This document shows positions 15,970-22,942 of a stretch of DNA of 23,293 nt, piece after piece. The stretch is from contig JAZQCI010000065.1 of the NCBI GenBank assembly GCA_045546175.1, positions 1 to 23,293 on the forward strand, read 5' to 3'. Below the pieces are notes generated by a model that was given only the letters and a program-made list of their open reading frames with translations, had not been told where the DNA came from and made no database searches. Each line of letters opens with the position of its first letter. The first letter of the stretch is position 1. The translations under genes were made by a program, and so were the position numbers. This stretch comes from CAG-791 sp045546175. GTDB lineage: Bacteria > Bacillota > Clostridia > Lachnospirales > Lachnospiraceae.

Positions 15970-16845
15970 TTATCCCTTGACCGCACCGCCGGTGACACCT
16001 TCAACATAGTACTTCTGCAATGCCATGAACAGAATGGTGACCGGAATCGCGACCAGGATACCGCCGGCGCAGAATCTGGTAAAGTATCCCTGGTAGTCAT
16101 TGGTCCAGACCCAGCGCGTCATAGCGACCGCGACGTTGTAGCTCTTATCGTTGCCAAACGCCACATAGGAAGCAAAGATATAGTCACACCAGGGTGCCAT
16201 GAAGGCGACCAGCGCGGTGTAGATAATGATTGGCTTGGACATGGGGATGATCATCTCGAAGAAAATCCTGGCACGGCTTGCGCCGTCGATCCGGGCCGCT
16301 TCATCCAGTGCTTTCGGGATCGTATCAAAATATCCCTTGCAGACGTAGTAGCCCATACCGGAACTTGCCACATAGACCAGGATCAGTCCCGGCACCGCGC
16401 CGGCCTGGGTCAGGCCGAACTGCTTGAGCAGGAAATACAGGCAGATCATCGTCAGGAAGCCTGGGAACATACCCAGAATCAGCCAGAACCGCATCAGTAG
16501 TTCTCTGCCCTTAAACCGCATTCTTGACAGCGCGTAACTGACGCACAGGATGATGATGGTCTGCAGGACTGCCACAACGATCGCGATGATCACCGTATTC
16601 TTATACCAGGTCAGAAAGTTGGTCCCCCCGGATAGAAGAAACCGGTAATTATCCAGTGAGAATTTCTTAGGAATGATATAGTTGACCATGCCGCCATACT
16701 CCGAAGAATAGGAGCGGAAGCTCTGCATGATCAGGCCGAAGAAAGGGAACAGCCAGATAATACTGATCAGAATCAGTACCACATAGGAGATGGCATTTCC
16801 GATCGATCTCTTTTTTGACATGGAGGTATATTTCTTATCATTCAT
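15970..16845 (-). CDS. sugar ABC transporter permease, MalG type
   Basis: This 291-residue inner-membrane permease has six predicted helices and the EAA loop EAARIDGASRARIFFEMIIPMSKP at about 194-217, which contacts the ATPase. Length and the C-terminus YVEGVTGGAVKG match MalG/GanQ proteins. Its ATG overlaps the stop of the MalF-type gene (TAATG), so translation is coupled. With the binding lipoprotein and MalF partner it forms the carbohydrate importer of the operon. No ABC ATPase gene is present, as is usual in Firmicutes that share MsmX. Specificity could be maltodextrin or beta-galactosides. Confidence 0.93.
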   Translation of the reverse strand: MNDKKYTSMSKKRSIGNAISYVVLILISIIWLFPFFGLIMQSFRSYSSEYGGMVNYIIPKKFSLDNYRFLLSGGTNFLTWYKNTVIIAIVVAVLQTIIILCVSYALSRMRFKGRELLMRFWLILGMFPGFLTMICLYFLLKQFGLTQAGAVPGLILVYVASSGMGYYVCKGYFDTIPKALDEAARIDGASRARIFFEMIIPMSKPIIIYTALVAFMAPWCDYIFASYVAFGNDKSYNVAVAMTRWVWTNDYQGYFTRFCAGGILVAIPVTILFMALQKYYVEGVTGGAVKG

Positions 16846-18230
16846 TATTGGAAGCCCTCCTCATCCTTTACAGACGGAAGCATGTTGTAAACCACCAGGG
16901 ATACAACCGCCGTCACCAAAAATACCATGATACCGATGACTGCCGCCATCTTGTAATTGGTATCGGTGACCGTCATTTTATAGAGCCAAGTGACCAGCAG
17001 GTCGGTGTAGCCAGCGTTGCCGGTCAGATTCATCGACTGCGGGCGACCCTGCGTCAGCAGGTAAATGACATTGAAGTTGTTCAGGTTGTTGGTGAACTGA
17101 GTCAGCAGGAAAGGACCGGTGACGAAAAGCATGTAAGGCAGCGTAATGTTCCAGAACATCTGCAGAGGGCTGGCACCATCGATTTTGGCACTCTCATACA
17201 GGTCTTCCGGAATATTCATCAAGAGGCCGGTCGCAATCAGCATCATGTAAGGAATACCGACCCAGATATTGACGACGATGATCGTAATTTTCGCGAGTGT
17301 GGGATCCGTCCAGAAGGGAATCGGACTGGTGATCCACCCCCACTTCATCAAATACGCATTAACAATGCCGTCGCTGGCGAACATCTTCATGATATACAGG
17401 AGCGATACAAACTGGGGAACCGCGATGGTCAGCACCAGGATGGTCCTCCAGAGCTTTTTGAACTTAATGCCCTTCTTATTGATCAGCATGGCCACGGCCA
17501 GGCCGAGGAAGTAGTCAATGAAGGTGGCAAAAAAAGCCCAGATCAAAGTCCATGCCAGGACGGTCAGGAAAGTTCCCGCAAAGCCTGTCGATCCGAAAGA
17601 GAACAGGTTCCGGAAGTTCTCGAGGCCGACCCAGGTGAACAGGTTGGTCGGCGCCTGATGATTCGCGTCATAATTTGTAAAGGCGACGCAGATCATGAAT
17701 ATGATCGGCAGAACCGTGAACACGAAGATGCCCAGGCAGGGCAGCGCAAGCAAAGTTTTGTCAAAATTCTCATCGAGCAAGGAGGCCAGGAATTTCCGGT
17801 TGGTGGGAAGCTCTTTTCCCTCCTTCAGCGCGGTCTCCTCCTTCAGATTCTCGCGAATGTTCATCCTCCAGAGCAGGATGATTGCCGCAATAATGATGAT
17901 GGTCAGGATGCCGAACAACAGGATCATAAAGCTGTTGTCACCGTAAACAGTCTTTCTCCCGACCTTCTGCGTCGCGACGGTTCCCAGTGTGAGAAACTTG
18001 GACAGATACTTCCCGCCAAAACTGGTCATATACCAGATAAAGAGCAGCTCCGGAACCAGATATCCCAGGCCCTTGACGATCTGTCCGCGCGCCAGCGGGC
18101 CAAAGCCGAGGATCAGGTAGGAAAGCTTCGTCTTCCAGTCTCCGCCGACGAAGGTCGTCCCGATCTCAGCGATATCTCTTCCCAGCGCAGTAAAAACATT
18201 TGTGGATTTATTCTGTGTATTTGCGGCCAT
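16845..18230 (-). CDS. sugar ABC transporter permease, MalF type
   Basis: The 461-residue permease has an N-terminal extension with two extra membrane segments (GLGYLVPELLFIWYM and FMILLFGILTIIIIAAIILLW), as in the larger MalF-type proteins. The core six-helix domain follows, starting at LLALPCLGIFVFTVLPIIF. The EAA loop YESAKIDGASPLQMFWNITLPYM binds the shared ATPase. It lies downstream of the binding protein gene, separated from it by a 98-nt gap that holds a perfect 11-bp hairpin, and it overlaps MalG by one base. It is the membrane partner of the MalG-type permease. The start at 18230 follows an AAAGGGG site on the minus strand. Confidence 0.93.
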   Translation of the reverse strand: MAANTQNKSTNVFTALGRDIAEIGTTFVGGDWKTKLSYLILGFGPLARGQIVKGLGYLVPELLFIWYMTSFGGKYLSKFLTLGTVATQKVGRKTVYGDNSFMILLFGILTIIIIAAIILLWRMNIRENLKEETALKEGKELPTNRKFLASLLDENFDKTLLALPCLGIFVFTVLPIIFMICVAFTNYDANHQAPTNLFTWVGLENFRNLFSFGSTGFAGTFLTVLAWTLIWAFFATFIDYFLGLAVAMLINKKGIKFKKLWRTILVLTIAVPQFVSLLYIMKMFASDGIVNAYLMKWGWITSPIPFWTDPTLAKITIIVVNIWVGIPYMMLIATGLLMNIPEDLYESAKIDGASPLQMFWNITLPYMLFVTGPFLLTQFTNNLNNFNVIYLLTQGRPQSMNLTGNAGYTDLLVTWLYKMTVTDTNYKMAAVIGIMVFLVTAVVSLVVYNMLPSVKDEEGFQ

Positions 18231-18271
18231 TATTTTCCCCTTTGTGATGGTACAACCTGCTTTTCAGATAA

Positions 18272-18305
18272 CATGAGCCGGCAAAGGAGCCTTCGCCGGC
18301 TCATG
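18272..18305 (-). promoter_or_regulatory. intercistronic hairpin between binding protein and permease genes
   Basis: CATGAGCCGGC (18272-18282) and GCCGGCTCATG (18295-18305) form a perfect 11-bp stem with a 12-nt loop. No U run follows on the minus strand, so it is more likely to protect or punctuate the mRNA than to end it. Such hairpins keep binding protein levels above permease levels in other mal operons. Confidence 0.75.
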
Positions 18306-18328
18306 AAAGAAACACTGCCGCAGTTTCA

Positions 18329-19621
18329 TTATTTTGCGTAAGAAATGCAGGTATCCTGGAAGGTCTGCAGTGCCTTCATAATATCATCGTCGCTGCTGCT
18401 GCCGTTCAGGTTGCCCTGAATGACATCATCTCCAAGGCCGGTTGCCAGGTTCCAGTAGTCTCCCGGATACTGTCCCTGCGGGATGGTGTATGCCAGCTGC
18501 TCAGCCAGAGCAGACAGCGCAACATCAGCCTTGACTGCTTCAGACTGCTGCGCGTTCAGGTTGGACGGGCCCCAGCCAACTGCTTCGTATCTCTTGACCT
18601 GAGACTCTTCACTGGCCAGATAGGCTGCCAGTGCATCACAGGCATTCAGCTTGTCCTCATCGGTCTGCGGCTTCACGCCCAGAAGCTTGAATCCGCCGAA
18701 TCCGGAGAGCTGATAGGTATTGCCGTCAGCGCCGACGAAGCTGGGAAGCTTCGCGCAGGCGTAGTTGTCGCCGAAGAGTTCCTGCACTGTGCCAGAATCC
18801 CATGTGCCGTCAACGATGGCCGCCAGGTTGGTCGCCTCACCTGCTGCGGAGCCGTTCTGGAATGCCGGAGAGCTGGCAAGCTTTATGATCTCCTTCATAG
18901 CGACCAGCCCCTTGTCGGAAGCGTAGTCAACATTCGCTGCGGTGAAATTGCCGCTGTCGTCTGTCTCATACTCCAGCTTACAGCCTGTGCCGAAGAAGAA
19001 TGCGGTCTGATACCAGCCGGAATTGATTTCCATGTAGAAGTTCTTTCCTGCCGCTTCGCAGTCAGCCAGGATCTTATCCAGATCGGAAGGATCCGTGACA
19101 ACACTCTTATCATAGTACAGGAAATAGCCGTTATCAGAGGTCAGCGGATACGCATACAGAGTGTCGCCAACCGTCGCAGCCGCGACAGATCCGGTATCGT
19201 TCTCGTCCTTGACCGCATTGATGTTCTGAGGAGCGACCGCCTCCAGTGCGCCCGCAGAAACCAGACGGGCGATCTGATCCTGTGCAAACGCGAAGATATC
19301 CGCGCCTGCTTCCACGTCTGTGATCATGTTGCTGGCGGCATCGCCTTCACCGACCGGCTCAACCGTCACGGTAAATCCCGAATACTCGGGGTAGGCAGCC
19401 ATGAAATCAGAGACCCTCTGATTCGTGAAATCAACAACATTATCCGCAACCCAGACTTTGATCTCGCCGGTTGCATTCGCGTTAACTTCCGGTGCCTCCG
19501 CCTCAGTTTCTTCAGCGGCAGCTCCCTCAGCAGGTGCAGTCGAAGCGGAAGAACCGCAGCCGATCAGCAGTGCGGAAGTCATAATGCCTGCCAGCAGTAC
19601 CGATAGAACTCTCTTTTTCAT
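18329..19621 (-). CDS. extracellular sugar-binding lipoprotein (MalE-like)
   Basis: The 430-residue lipoprotein captures oligosaccharides outside the membrane for the MalF/MalG-type permeases. Its start MKKRVLSVLLAGIMTSALLIGCGSS carries a good lipobox (LIGC). A short Ala/Glu-rich linker follows, then a family 1-type binding fold (GEIKVWVADNVVDFTNQRV, VEAGADIFAFAQDQIARLV, LYAYPLTSDNGYFLYYDKS). The ATG at 19621 is chosen over one 39 nt upstream because GGGAGG lies just before it and it begins the signal peptide. It is the first gene of the operon and should be the most abundant product. Sequence alone does not decide between maltodextrin and galacto-oligosaccharide. Confidence 0.93.
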   Translation of the reverse strand: MKKRVLSVLLAGIMTSALLIGCGSSASTAPAEGAAAEETEAEAPEVNANATGEIKVWVADNVVDFTNQRVSDFMAAYPEYSGFTVTVEPVGEGDAASNMITDVEAGADIFAFAQDQIARLVSAGALEAVAPQNINAVKDENDTGSVAAATVGDTLYAYPLTSDNGYFLYYDKSVVTDPSDLDKILADCEAAGKNFYMEINSGWYQTAFFFGTGCKLEYETDDSGNFTAANVDYASDKGLVAMKEIIKLASSPAFQNGSAAGEATNLAAIVDGTWDSGTVQELFGDNYACAKLPSFVGADGNTYQLSGFGGFKLLGVKPQTDEDKLNACDALAAYLASEESQVKRYEAVGWGPSNLNAQQSEAVKADVALSALAEQLAYTIPQGQYPGDYWNLATGLGDDVIQGNLNGSSSDDDIMKALQTFQDTCISYAK

Positions 19622-19726
19622 CTTTACCTCCCGTAGAGTTTTGTGAACACCGTGCGCCATGTTGCCGGTGTTCTGGTTGAATAGTAAACTCCCCGGATGC
19701 CGGGCAAGCGCACACTTGCCAATTAC

Positions 19727-19738
19727 GCAACCGGTTGC
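19727..19738. promoter_or_regulatory. LacI-type operator O1 at the operon promoter
   Basis: GCAACCGGTTGC is a perfect 12-bp palindrome with a central CG, typical for LacI/GalR regulators. It begins about 10 bp downstream of the -10 box, so a bound repressor would cover the transcription start. Confidence 0.8.
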
Positions 19739-19747
19739 TCATTTGTA

Positions 19748-19776
19748 ATTATGAACTTCTGCCGCTTTTGGGTCAA
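19748..19776 (-). promoter_or_regulatory. promoter of the carbohydrate operon
   Basis: On the minus strand TTGACC (19776-19771) and CATAAT (19753-19748) are separated by 17 bp. Transcription would start near 19741 and leave a leader of about 120 nt before the binding-protein gene. A GGCAAG-N6-CTTGCC inverted repeat at 19703-19720 lies in this leader. Confidence 0.82.
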
Positions 19777-19864
19777 CTATCCATATTTTACAAAATATCA
19801 GGCGGATATTTGTGCATATTCCCATCTGTTTTGCATCCGTTTCTAGTGGCCTATTTTAAATCGC

Positions 19865-19876
19865 GCAATCGGTTGC
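19865..19876. promoter_or_regulatory. upstream LacI-type operator O2
   Basis: GCAATCGGTTGC differs from O1 at one position and shares the flanking TCATTT. It lies 138 bp upstream of O1, about 13 helical turns, a distance suited to repression by looping. Confidence 0.65.
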
Positions 19877-19941
19877 TCATTTTATCTCTCTTCGTTCCGA
19901 AAAAGGTAAGCCATGCCATTTCTATATATAGTATAATCAAG

Positions 19942-19971
19942 AAAAAGCGCCACCGAGGGCCCGGTGGCGCT
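19942..19971 (-). terminator. terminator upstream of the carbohydrate operon
   Basis: CGGTGGCGCT (19962-19971) pairs perfectly with AGCGCCACCG (19946-19955) around 6 nt. On the minus strand it is followed by five U (19946-19942). It insulates the operon from transcription coming from the accessory region to the right. Confidence 0.88.
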
Positions 19972-19976
19972 TGTGA

Positions 19977-20294
19977 TGTGTTTCTATATAATTACACCGT
20001 CTCTTTGTTTTGTGTCAGATGCTCCGCAACAGTTTGGATATGATACATGATTTCAAGGCAACTGGATGATATCAGAAATCGTATGATCAGCGGCAATAGT
20101 CATAATTCTCAGAAATCTGATAAAAAAACTGCCCGCAGAAAAAGCAAAAAGATGGATTAACATGTGATTTATGATAGTAGGTGCATAGCATATTCGCTTA
20201 AAATACAATCTGAACCCACTTGCACCCACTTAGTATATCGAGTAATTATTTAAAAATAGACAGAATTAAGACTATCAGAAACTAAAAAACAAAG
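19977..20294. other. intergenic stretch without a convincing gene
   Basis: This stretch is AT-rich compared with the operon to its left. The only frame with coding-like character is a 37-codon + strand frame at 20047-20160, starting MISRQLDDIRNRMISG and ending in a basic tail. It has no ribosome binding site and may be the end of a decayed gene. Nothing else was recognised. Confidence 0.4.
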
Positions 20295-20320
20295 GAAAAT
20301 CGGGGCTTTTCAGCCCCGAT
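20295..20320 (-). terminator. terminator of the tRNA-Arg gene
   Basis: ATCGGGGCT (20299-20307) pairs perfectly with AGCCCCGAT (20312-20320) around a 4-nt loop, followed by UUUUCC on the minus strand. It lies 7 nt beyond the tRNA 3' end and is its natural terminator. Confidence 0.8.
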
Positions 20321-20327
20321 CACACAG

Positions 20328-20370
20328 CGTCCGCGAGGTGACTCGAACACCCGACCTACCGCTTAGGAGC
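20328..20370 (-). other. tRNA-Arg(CCU) 3' fragment, attachment site of an integrated element
   Basis: Read on the minus strand, CTCCTAA is an anticodon loop with anticodon CCU, GCGGT is the 3' side of its stem, AGGTC is the variable loop, GGGTG-TTCGAGT-CACCT is a proper T arm, CGCGGAC is the 3' acceptor strand and G is the discriminator. No CCA is encoded. Upstream of the anticodon loop the match stops: the five bases that should pair with GCGGT do not, and no D arm or 5' acceptor is present. A tRNA broken exactly at the anticodon loop is the mark left by tyrosine integrases that use this site. The intact copy should lie at the other end of the element, outside this window. Confidence 0.8.
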
Positions 20371-20374
20371 GGGT

Positions 20375-20447
20375 TTGTCACCCAAAAAAGCAAGGAAAGG
20401 AGGGCTTTTCCGTGCCCCGATTTTCGTTGTCACCCACTTTGTCACCC
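20375..20447 (-). repeat. three GGGTGACAA repeats, candidate integrase arm-type sites
   Basis: GGGTGACAA occurs on the minus strand at 20383-20375, 20435-20427 and 20447-20439, all in the same orientation and right beside the tRNA breakpoint. Short direct repeats next to the core of an attachment site are typical arm-type binding sites of tyrosine integrases. They lie on the element side of the junction. Confidence 0.6.
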
Positions 20448-20567
20448 AACTTTTGAGACGGTGGGACTTGAAGCCAACGGCCTCGAGAAAAAGCCTTTGA
20501 TTGATTACTTTCTTTAGAGAAATCATTTCTCCAAAAGTTCCTGTCTGGAAATCATCGATGTTGTCAA

Positions 20568-20600
20568 AAACTTGTTTGCGTTATTTAAACAAACAAGTTT
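20568..20600 (-). terminator. AT-rich inverted repeat ending the ART cassette
   Basis: AAACTTGTTTG (20568-20578) and CAAACAAGTTT (20590-20600) pair perfectly, and on the minus strand the stem ends in a run of U (AGTTTTTG). It overlaps the stop codon of the 159-residue gene. Its sequence is nearly the same as the operator at the other end of the cassette. Confidence 0.65.
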
Positions 20601-21078
20601 AATAATTGCCTTGTTCCTCTATTACTTTCTTTAATCTCAGATTATTATCAAAAACTTCCTCGCTCAGATTATTCATTTCCAGCAAGCTCTGTACACACCA
20701 TTCGGGATCTTGTGTGTGAAACGAGTAATAGACATCATTTAACTGCTTATAAGGAAACAGCTTCATTACAAACATGGTTGAAACATCTCTGGTATACGAG
20801 AGATATCTATACATATATCCGATCCAGAACATTGCACTTTTAGAATATTTTGTCTTACCGTAATCGATATCACCAAATTGTTTCTGAATGCTGTCTATTC
20901 CTTCATTCACGTCCAATGTCAGTGATGCTGCATCATTCAGATCCATCTTCTTCACATAATCTGAATGTAAAAATCTTCGAAAAAAAACTGCGGAGGAACA
21001 ATTTAACTCCGTAGATTTTTCAAATAGTTTCCCTTGATATTCTGCCAACAGCAGACCGGTATGATCAAACTCTCTCAT
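20599..21078 (-). CDS. partner protein of the HTH-DUF3990 gene, possible antitoxin
   Basis: The 159-residue protein has no domain that I can name with certainty. The segment FWIGYMYRYLSYTRDVSTMFV followed by YYSFHTQDPEWCVQSLL (about residues 103-147) recalls small proteins often encoded beside Fic or DUF3990 genes in Firmicutes; this is recollection, not a search. It has no signal peptide or membrane segment. Its ATG overlaps the end of the upstream gene by 4 nt and follows GAGGAGC by 8 nt, so both proteins are made from one mRNA. The gene is AT-rich compared with the sugar operon nearby, which suggests transfer. A role as immunity or antitoxin partner is inference from this arrangement. Confidence 0.7.
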   Translation of the reverse strand: MREFDHTGLLLAEYQGKLFEKSTELNCSSAVFFRRFLHSDYVKKMDLNDAASLTLDVNEGIDSIQKQFGDIDYGKTKYSKSAMFWIGYMYRYLSYTRDVSTMFVMKLFPYKQLNDVYYSFHTQDPEWCVQSLLEMNNLSEEVFDNNLRLKKVIEEQGNY

Positions 21079-21926
21079 TTCAACAGCTCCTCTATATATA
21101 AGCCGGTCTTAAACTCTCTTTTTGCAAGTTTAAGCTTGGTATCAATCTCGTAACCTCTCTCGATCAACGCACGTCTGCAATCTTCCCGTTCCGGAACAGA
21201 CAAATAATATCTTTCTATTGGGATCAGATTCTTTAAGGCTTTATCTGTCTTAAAGATATACTGCAATCCCAATCTGGATGCCGATAATGAATGAATGGCT
21301 ACATCTGCATTTATTTCTCCCTCAGCGAATTGAGACATTACATAAAACATTTTATTGTCTGCTATTGGTGCAATGATGACATCTGCATCCTCGATTTTTT
21401 TTACAACCTTTTGAACCATTTCACTCCGGGCATACTTTTTTATTGTTCCCCGAAAGTAACAAATTGCTATCATCCAATCTAAAGAACAATCGAACTCTAC
21501 ACACTTTAACCCTTCCAGTGAATATTTAAATGAGTACACTGAGGCCCGGTCATATTCACATACAAAGGATAATGCCTGGCTATAGGTTTGCCCTAAATAG
21601 AAGCCGTTCCCAAAATCACAGTTATTTCTTGATCCGGCAATTGTTATAGCAGAGAGACCGCTCTTCGAACCATGAAACAATACAGTCCCATACTTCTCTC
21701 TGATCAATTCCTCTTTAACGGAATTGATCCTGTAATTACGCTTATAGATATAGGCATACAATTTTTCACAGACCTCATCAGTTGCACTTCCTCTTTTATC
21801 TATTGCATTAAAAGTTGTTCTTGAAATCCTGGTCTCTTCCGACAGTTCCAAGGAGTTTATTTTTTCCGCTTCAATAATAAATCCTATATCTTCCTTGATC
21901 TTGTATTCGCAATCAATTTTAATCAT
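21075..21926 (-). CDS. HTH-DUF3990 fusion, ADP-ribosyltransferase-like
   Basis: The 283-residue protein joins an N-terminal XRE-like helix-turn-helix (about 12-60: LELSEETRISRTTFNAID) to a DUF3990 domain. That domain shows LFHGSKSGL (His85), DFGNGFYLG (about 104-112), a Q-A-aromatic helix (YSQALSF) and ADVIIAPIADNKMF. The DUF3990 family has been related to the ADP-ribosyltransferase fold, with His in the first strand and the GFYL turn shaping the NAD pocket; activity here is untested. Two in-frame ATGs exist. The second (21926) is 8 nt from AAGGAG, while the first (21932) is only 2 nt away, so 21926 is chosen. The HTH probably binds the palindrome at its own promoter. The target is unknown. 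Confidence 0.78.
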   Translation of the reverse strand: MIKIDCEYKIKEDIGFIIEAEKINSLELSEETRISRTTFNAIDKRGSATDEVCEKLYAYIYKRNYRINSVKEELIREKYGTVLFHGSKSGLSAITIAGSRNNCDFGNGFYLGQTYSQALSFVCEYDRASVYSFKYSLEGLKCVEFDCSLDWMIAICYFRGTIKKYARSEMVQKVVKKIEDADVIIAPIADNKMFYVMSQFAEGEINADVAIHSLSASRLGLQYIFKTDKALKNLIPIERYYLSVPEREDCRRALIERGYEIDTKLKLAKREFKTGLYIEELLK

Positions 21927-21947
21927 TGCCATATCTCCTTCTACAGC

Positions 21948-21997
21948 ATTATATCAAAACAAACTTGTTTGTTCAATCAGAACAAACAAGTTTGTTT
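21948..21997 (-). promoter_or_regulatory. promoter with 18-bp inverted-repeat operator of the ART cassette
   Basis: AAACAAACTTGTTTGTTC (21957-21974) and its exact reverse complement (21980-21997) are separated by 5 bp. Each arm is itself an AACAAAC-N2-GTTTGTT dyad. On the minus strand TTGAAC (21976-21971) and TATAAT (21953-21948) with a 17-bp spacer form the promoter, so the repeat covers the -35 box and the spacer. This is a likely autoregulatory operator for the HTH-DUF3990 protein. Confidence 0.85.
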
Positions 21998-22051
21998 CTA
22001 AGTCAGCTTTATGCTGTCTTCTGCATTTGTGATGAGTGAGGCTATTGTAAC

Positions 22052-22088
22052 AAAAAAAGCACTGAAACAGCCTGTTTTCAGTGCTTTT
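22052..22088 (-). terminator. terminator downstream of the Nif3 remnant
   Basis: AAAAGCACTGAAA (22055-22067) pairs perfectly with TTTCAGTGCTTTT (22076-22088) around 8 nt. On the minus strand a run of seven U follows, ending at 22052. It ends transcription from the DUF4418 side before the ART cassette. From here to 22267 no gene was recognised. Confidence 0.88.
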
Positions 22089-22267
22089 CCTTCTATGGAT
22101 ACGTATTATTACATCGTGAAAATACTTCTCACCTTCCCTTTATTCCGTGCCAGCATGCACAAGCCGCGCACCGTCCGCCTCCTGCGCTCTCCCCGCCGGG
22201 TATGGTACCCGAAATGCCAGGCGGCCTCCGGGGAAAAGCAATTGCGATAGCGCATGATCTTTCCGAA

Positions 22268-22447
22268 TCACATATATTTCCATATATCTCCCGTCGGCAC
22301 GTACTGAATCGGTACGCGGTGGTCTATGATCTCTTCGATCCAATCGGCCGCATACTTGGCGCCAAGTTCCTCAAAGTTAAAGTGGCCGATATTGAAACAG
22401 GCCATCGGCTTTCCCATGATCAGTGTTGAATATTCATTTTCTTTCCT
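22268..22447 (-). pseudogene. C-terminal remnant of a Nif3-like (DUF34) protein
   Basis: The frame reads ENEYSTLIMGKPMACFNIGHF, then NFEELGAKYAADWIEEII, then VPIQYVPTGDIWKYM and stop. The GHFNFEELGAKY and VPIQYVPTGD elements resemble the C-terminal end of Nif3-like dinuclear metal-centre proteins, which are normally about 250 residues. Everything before this piece is missing. The frame begins directly after the DUF4418 stop codon and is in the same frame with it. The only internal ATG (22417) has no ribosome binding site. It is best seen as the tail of a deleted gene. The family match is by eye. Confidence 0.5.
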
Positions 22448-22876
22448 TTATTCTTCCTCGCCCGGTCCCTTCTCTTTGTTCTCCTTGATGATCCGGAGAA
22501 TATCCCACAGGGCAAGTAATGCGATAAAGATCGCGGAGCCTCTGGTAAAGGGTTTAAGCCTGACCTGACAATGCATATTGCTGAGCAGGCATATGTGTAC
22601 AAGTACTCCCGGCGTCATAAATGTGACCACAGAAAGCACAAGTGCCGCGGTATCGCAAATCAGTTTGATCGCTTTGCTTTTTACAAAGGCTGCGATCGCA
22701 AACAGAACCGCAAGGCCTATCCCGCACATAGCGACGCGGATCTGCGCATTATGGCAATTCATCAAAGTCCCGTCTTCTTTGGGCCCGCACGCCGAAAACA
22801 CCGTCATGGATCCAACAGCAAGCAGCAGGCCGGCAGCTGACGAAATCAGCGAAATCACTCTGCCTTTTTCAATCAT
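22448..22876 (-). CDS. DUF4418 family membrane protein
   Basis: The 142-residue protein has four hydrophobic helices (ISLISSAAGLLLAVGSMTVFSA, VAMCGIGLAVLFAIAAFV, LICDTAALVLSVVTFMTPGVLV, SAIFIALLALWDILRII). It carries Cys residues in the pattern of DUF4418 proteins: FSACGPKE, LMNCHNAQIR and LLSNMHCQVR. The family has no known function; it is often encoded with ABC transporter permeases in clostridia. The ATG at 22876 is preferred over one 33 nt upstream because the hydrophobic N-terminus begins there and GGGAG lies 7 nt before it. The response regulator gene lies upstream on the same strand, 152 nt away. Confidence 0.78.
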   Translation of the reverse strand: MIEKGRVISLISSAAGLLLAVGSMTVFSACGPKEDGTLMNCHNAQIRVAMCGIGLAVLFAIAAFVKSKAIKLICDTAALVLSVVTFMTPGVLVHICLLSNMHCQVRLKPFTRGSAIFIALLALWDILRIIKENKEKGPGEEE

Positions 22877-22942
22877 CCCTCTTCTCCCTATTGACTGATG
22901 TTGGCCCACGTGTTCGGAACGATTAGTTAAACTGCTAACATC

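Noticed and set aside
16815..18341. A 508-codon open frame on the + strand
   Set aside because: It is antisense to the MalF-type gene, its product is rich in His, Gln and Arg without domains, and no ribosome binding site was seen.
20328..20385. Intact tRNA-Arg gene
   Set aside because: The 5' half, D arm and 5' anticodon stem are absent, so it cannot give a working tRNA.
20456..20490. Second tRNA fragment, suggested by a GGCTTCAAGTCCCACC stretch on the minus strand
   Set aside because: It has a T-loop-like sequence but no 5-bp T stem and no acceptor strand, so it is not supported.
22011..22250. A 79-codon + strand frame
   Set aside because: It runs through the terminator stem at 22055-22088 and has no ribosome binding site or recognisable motif.
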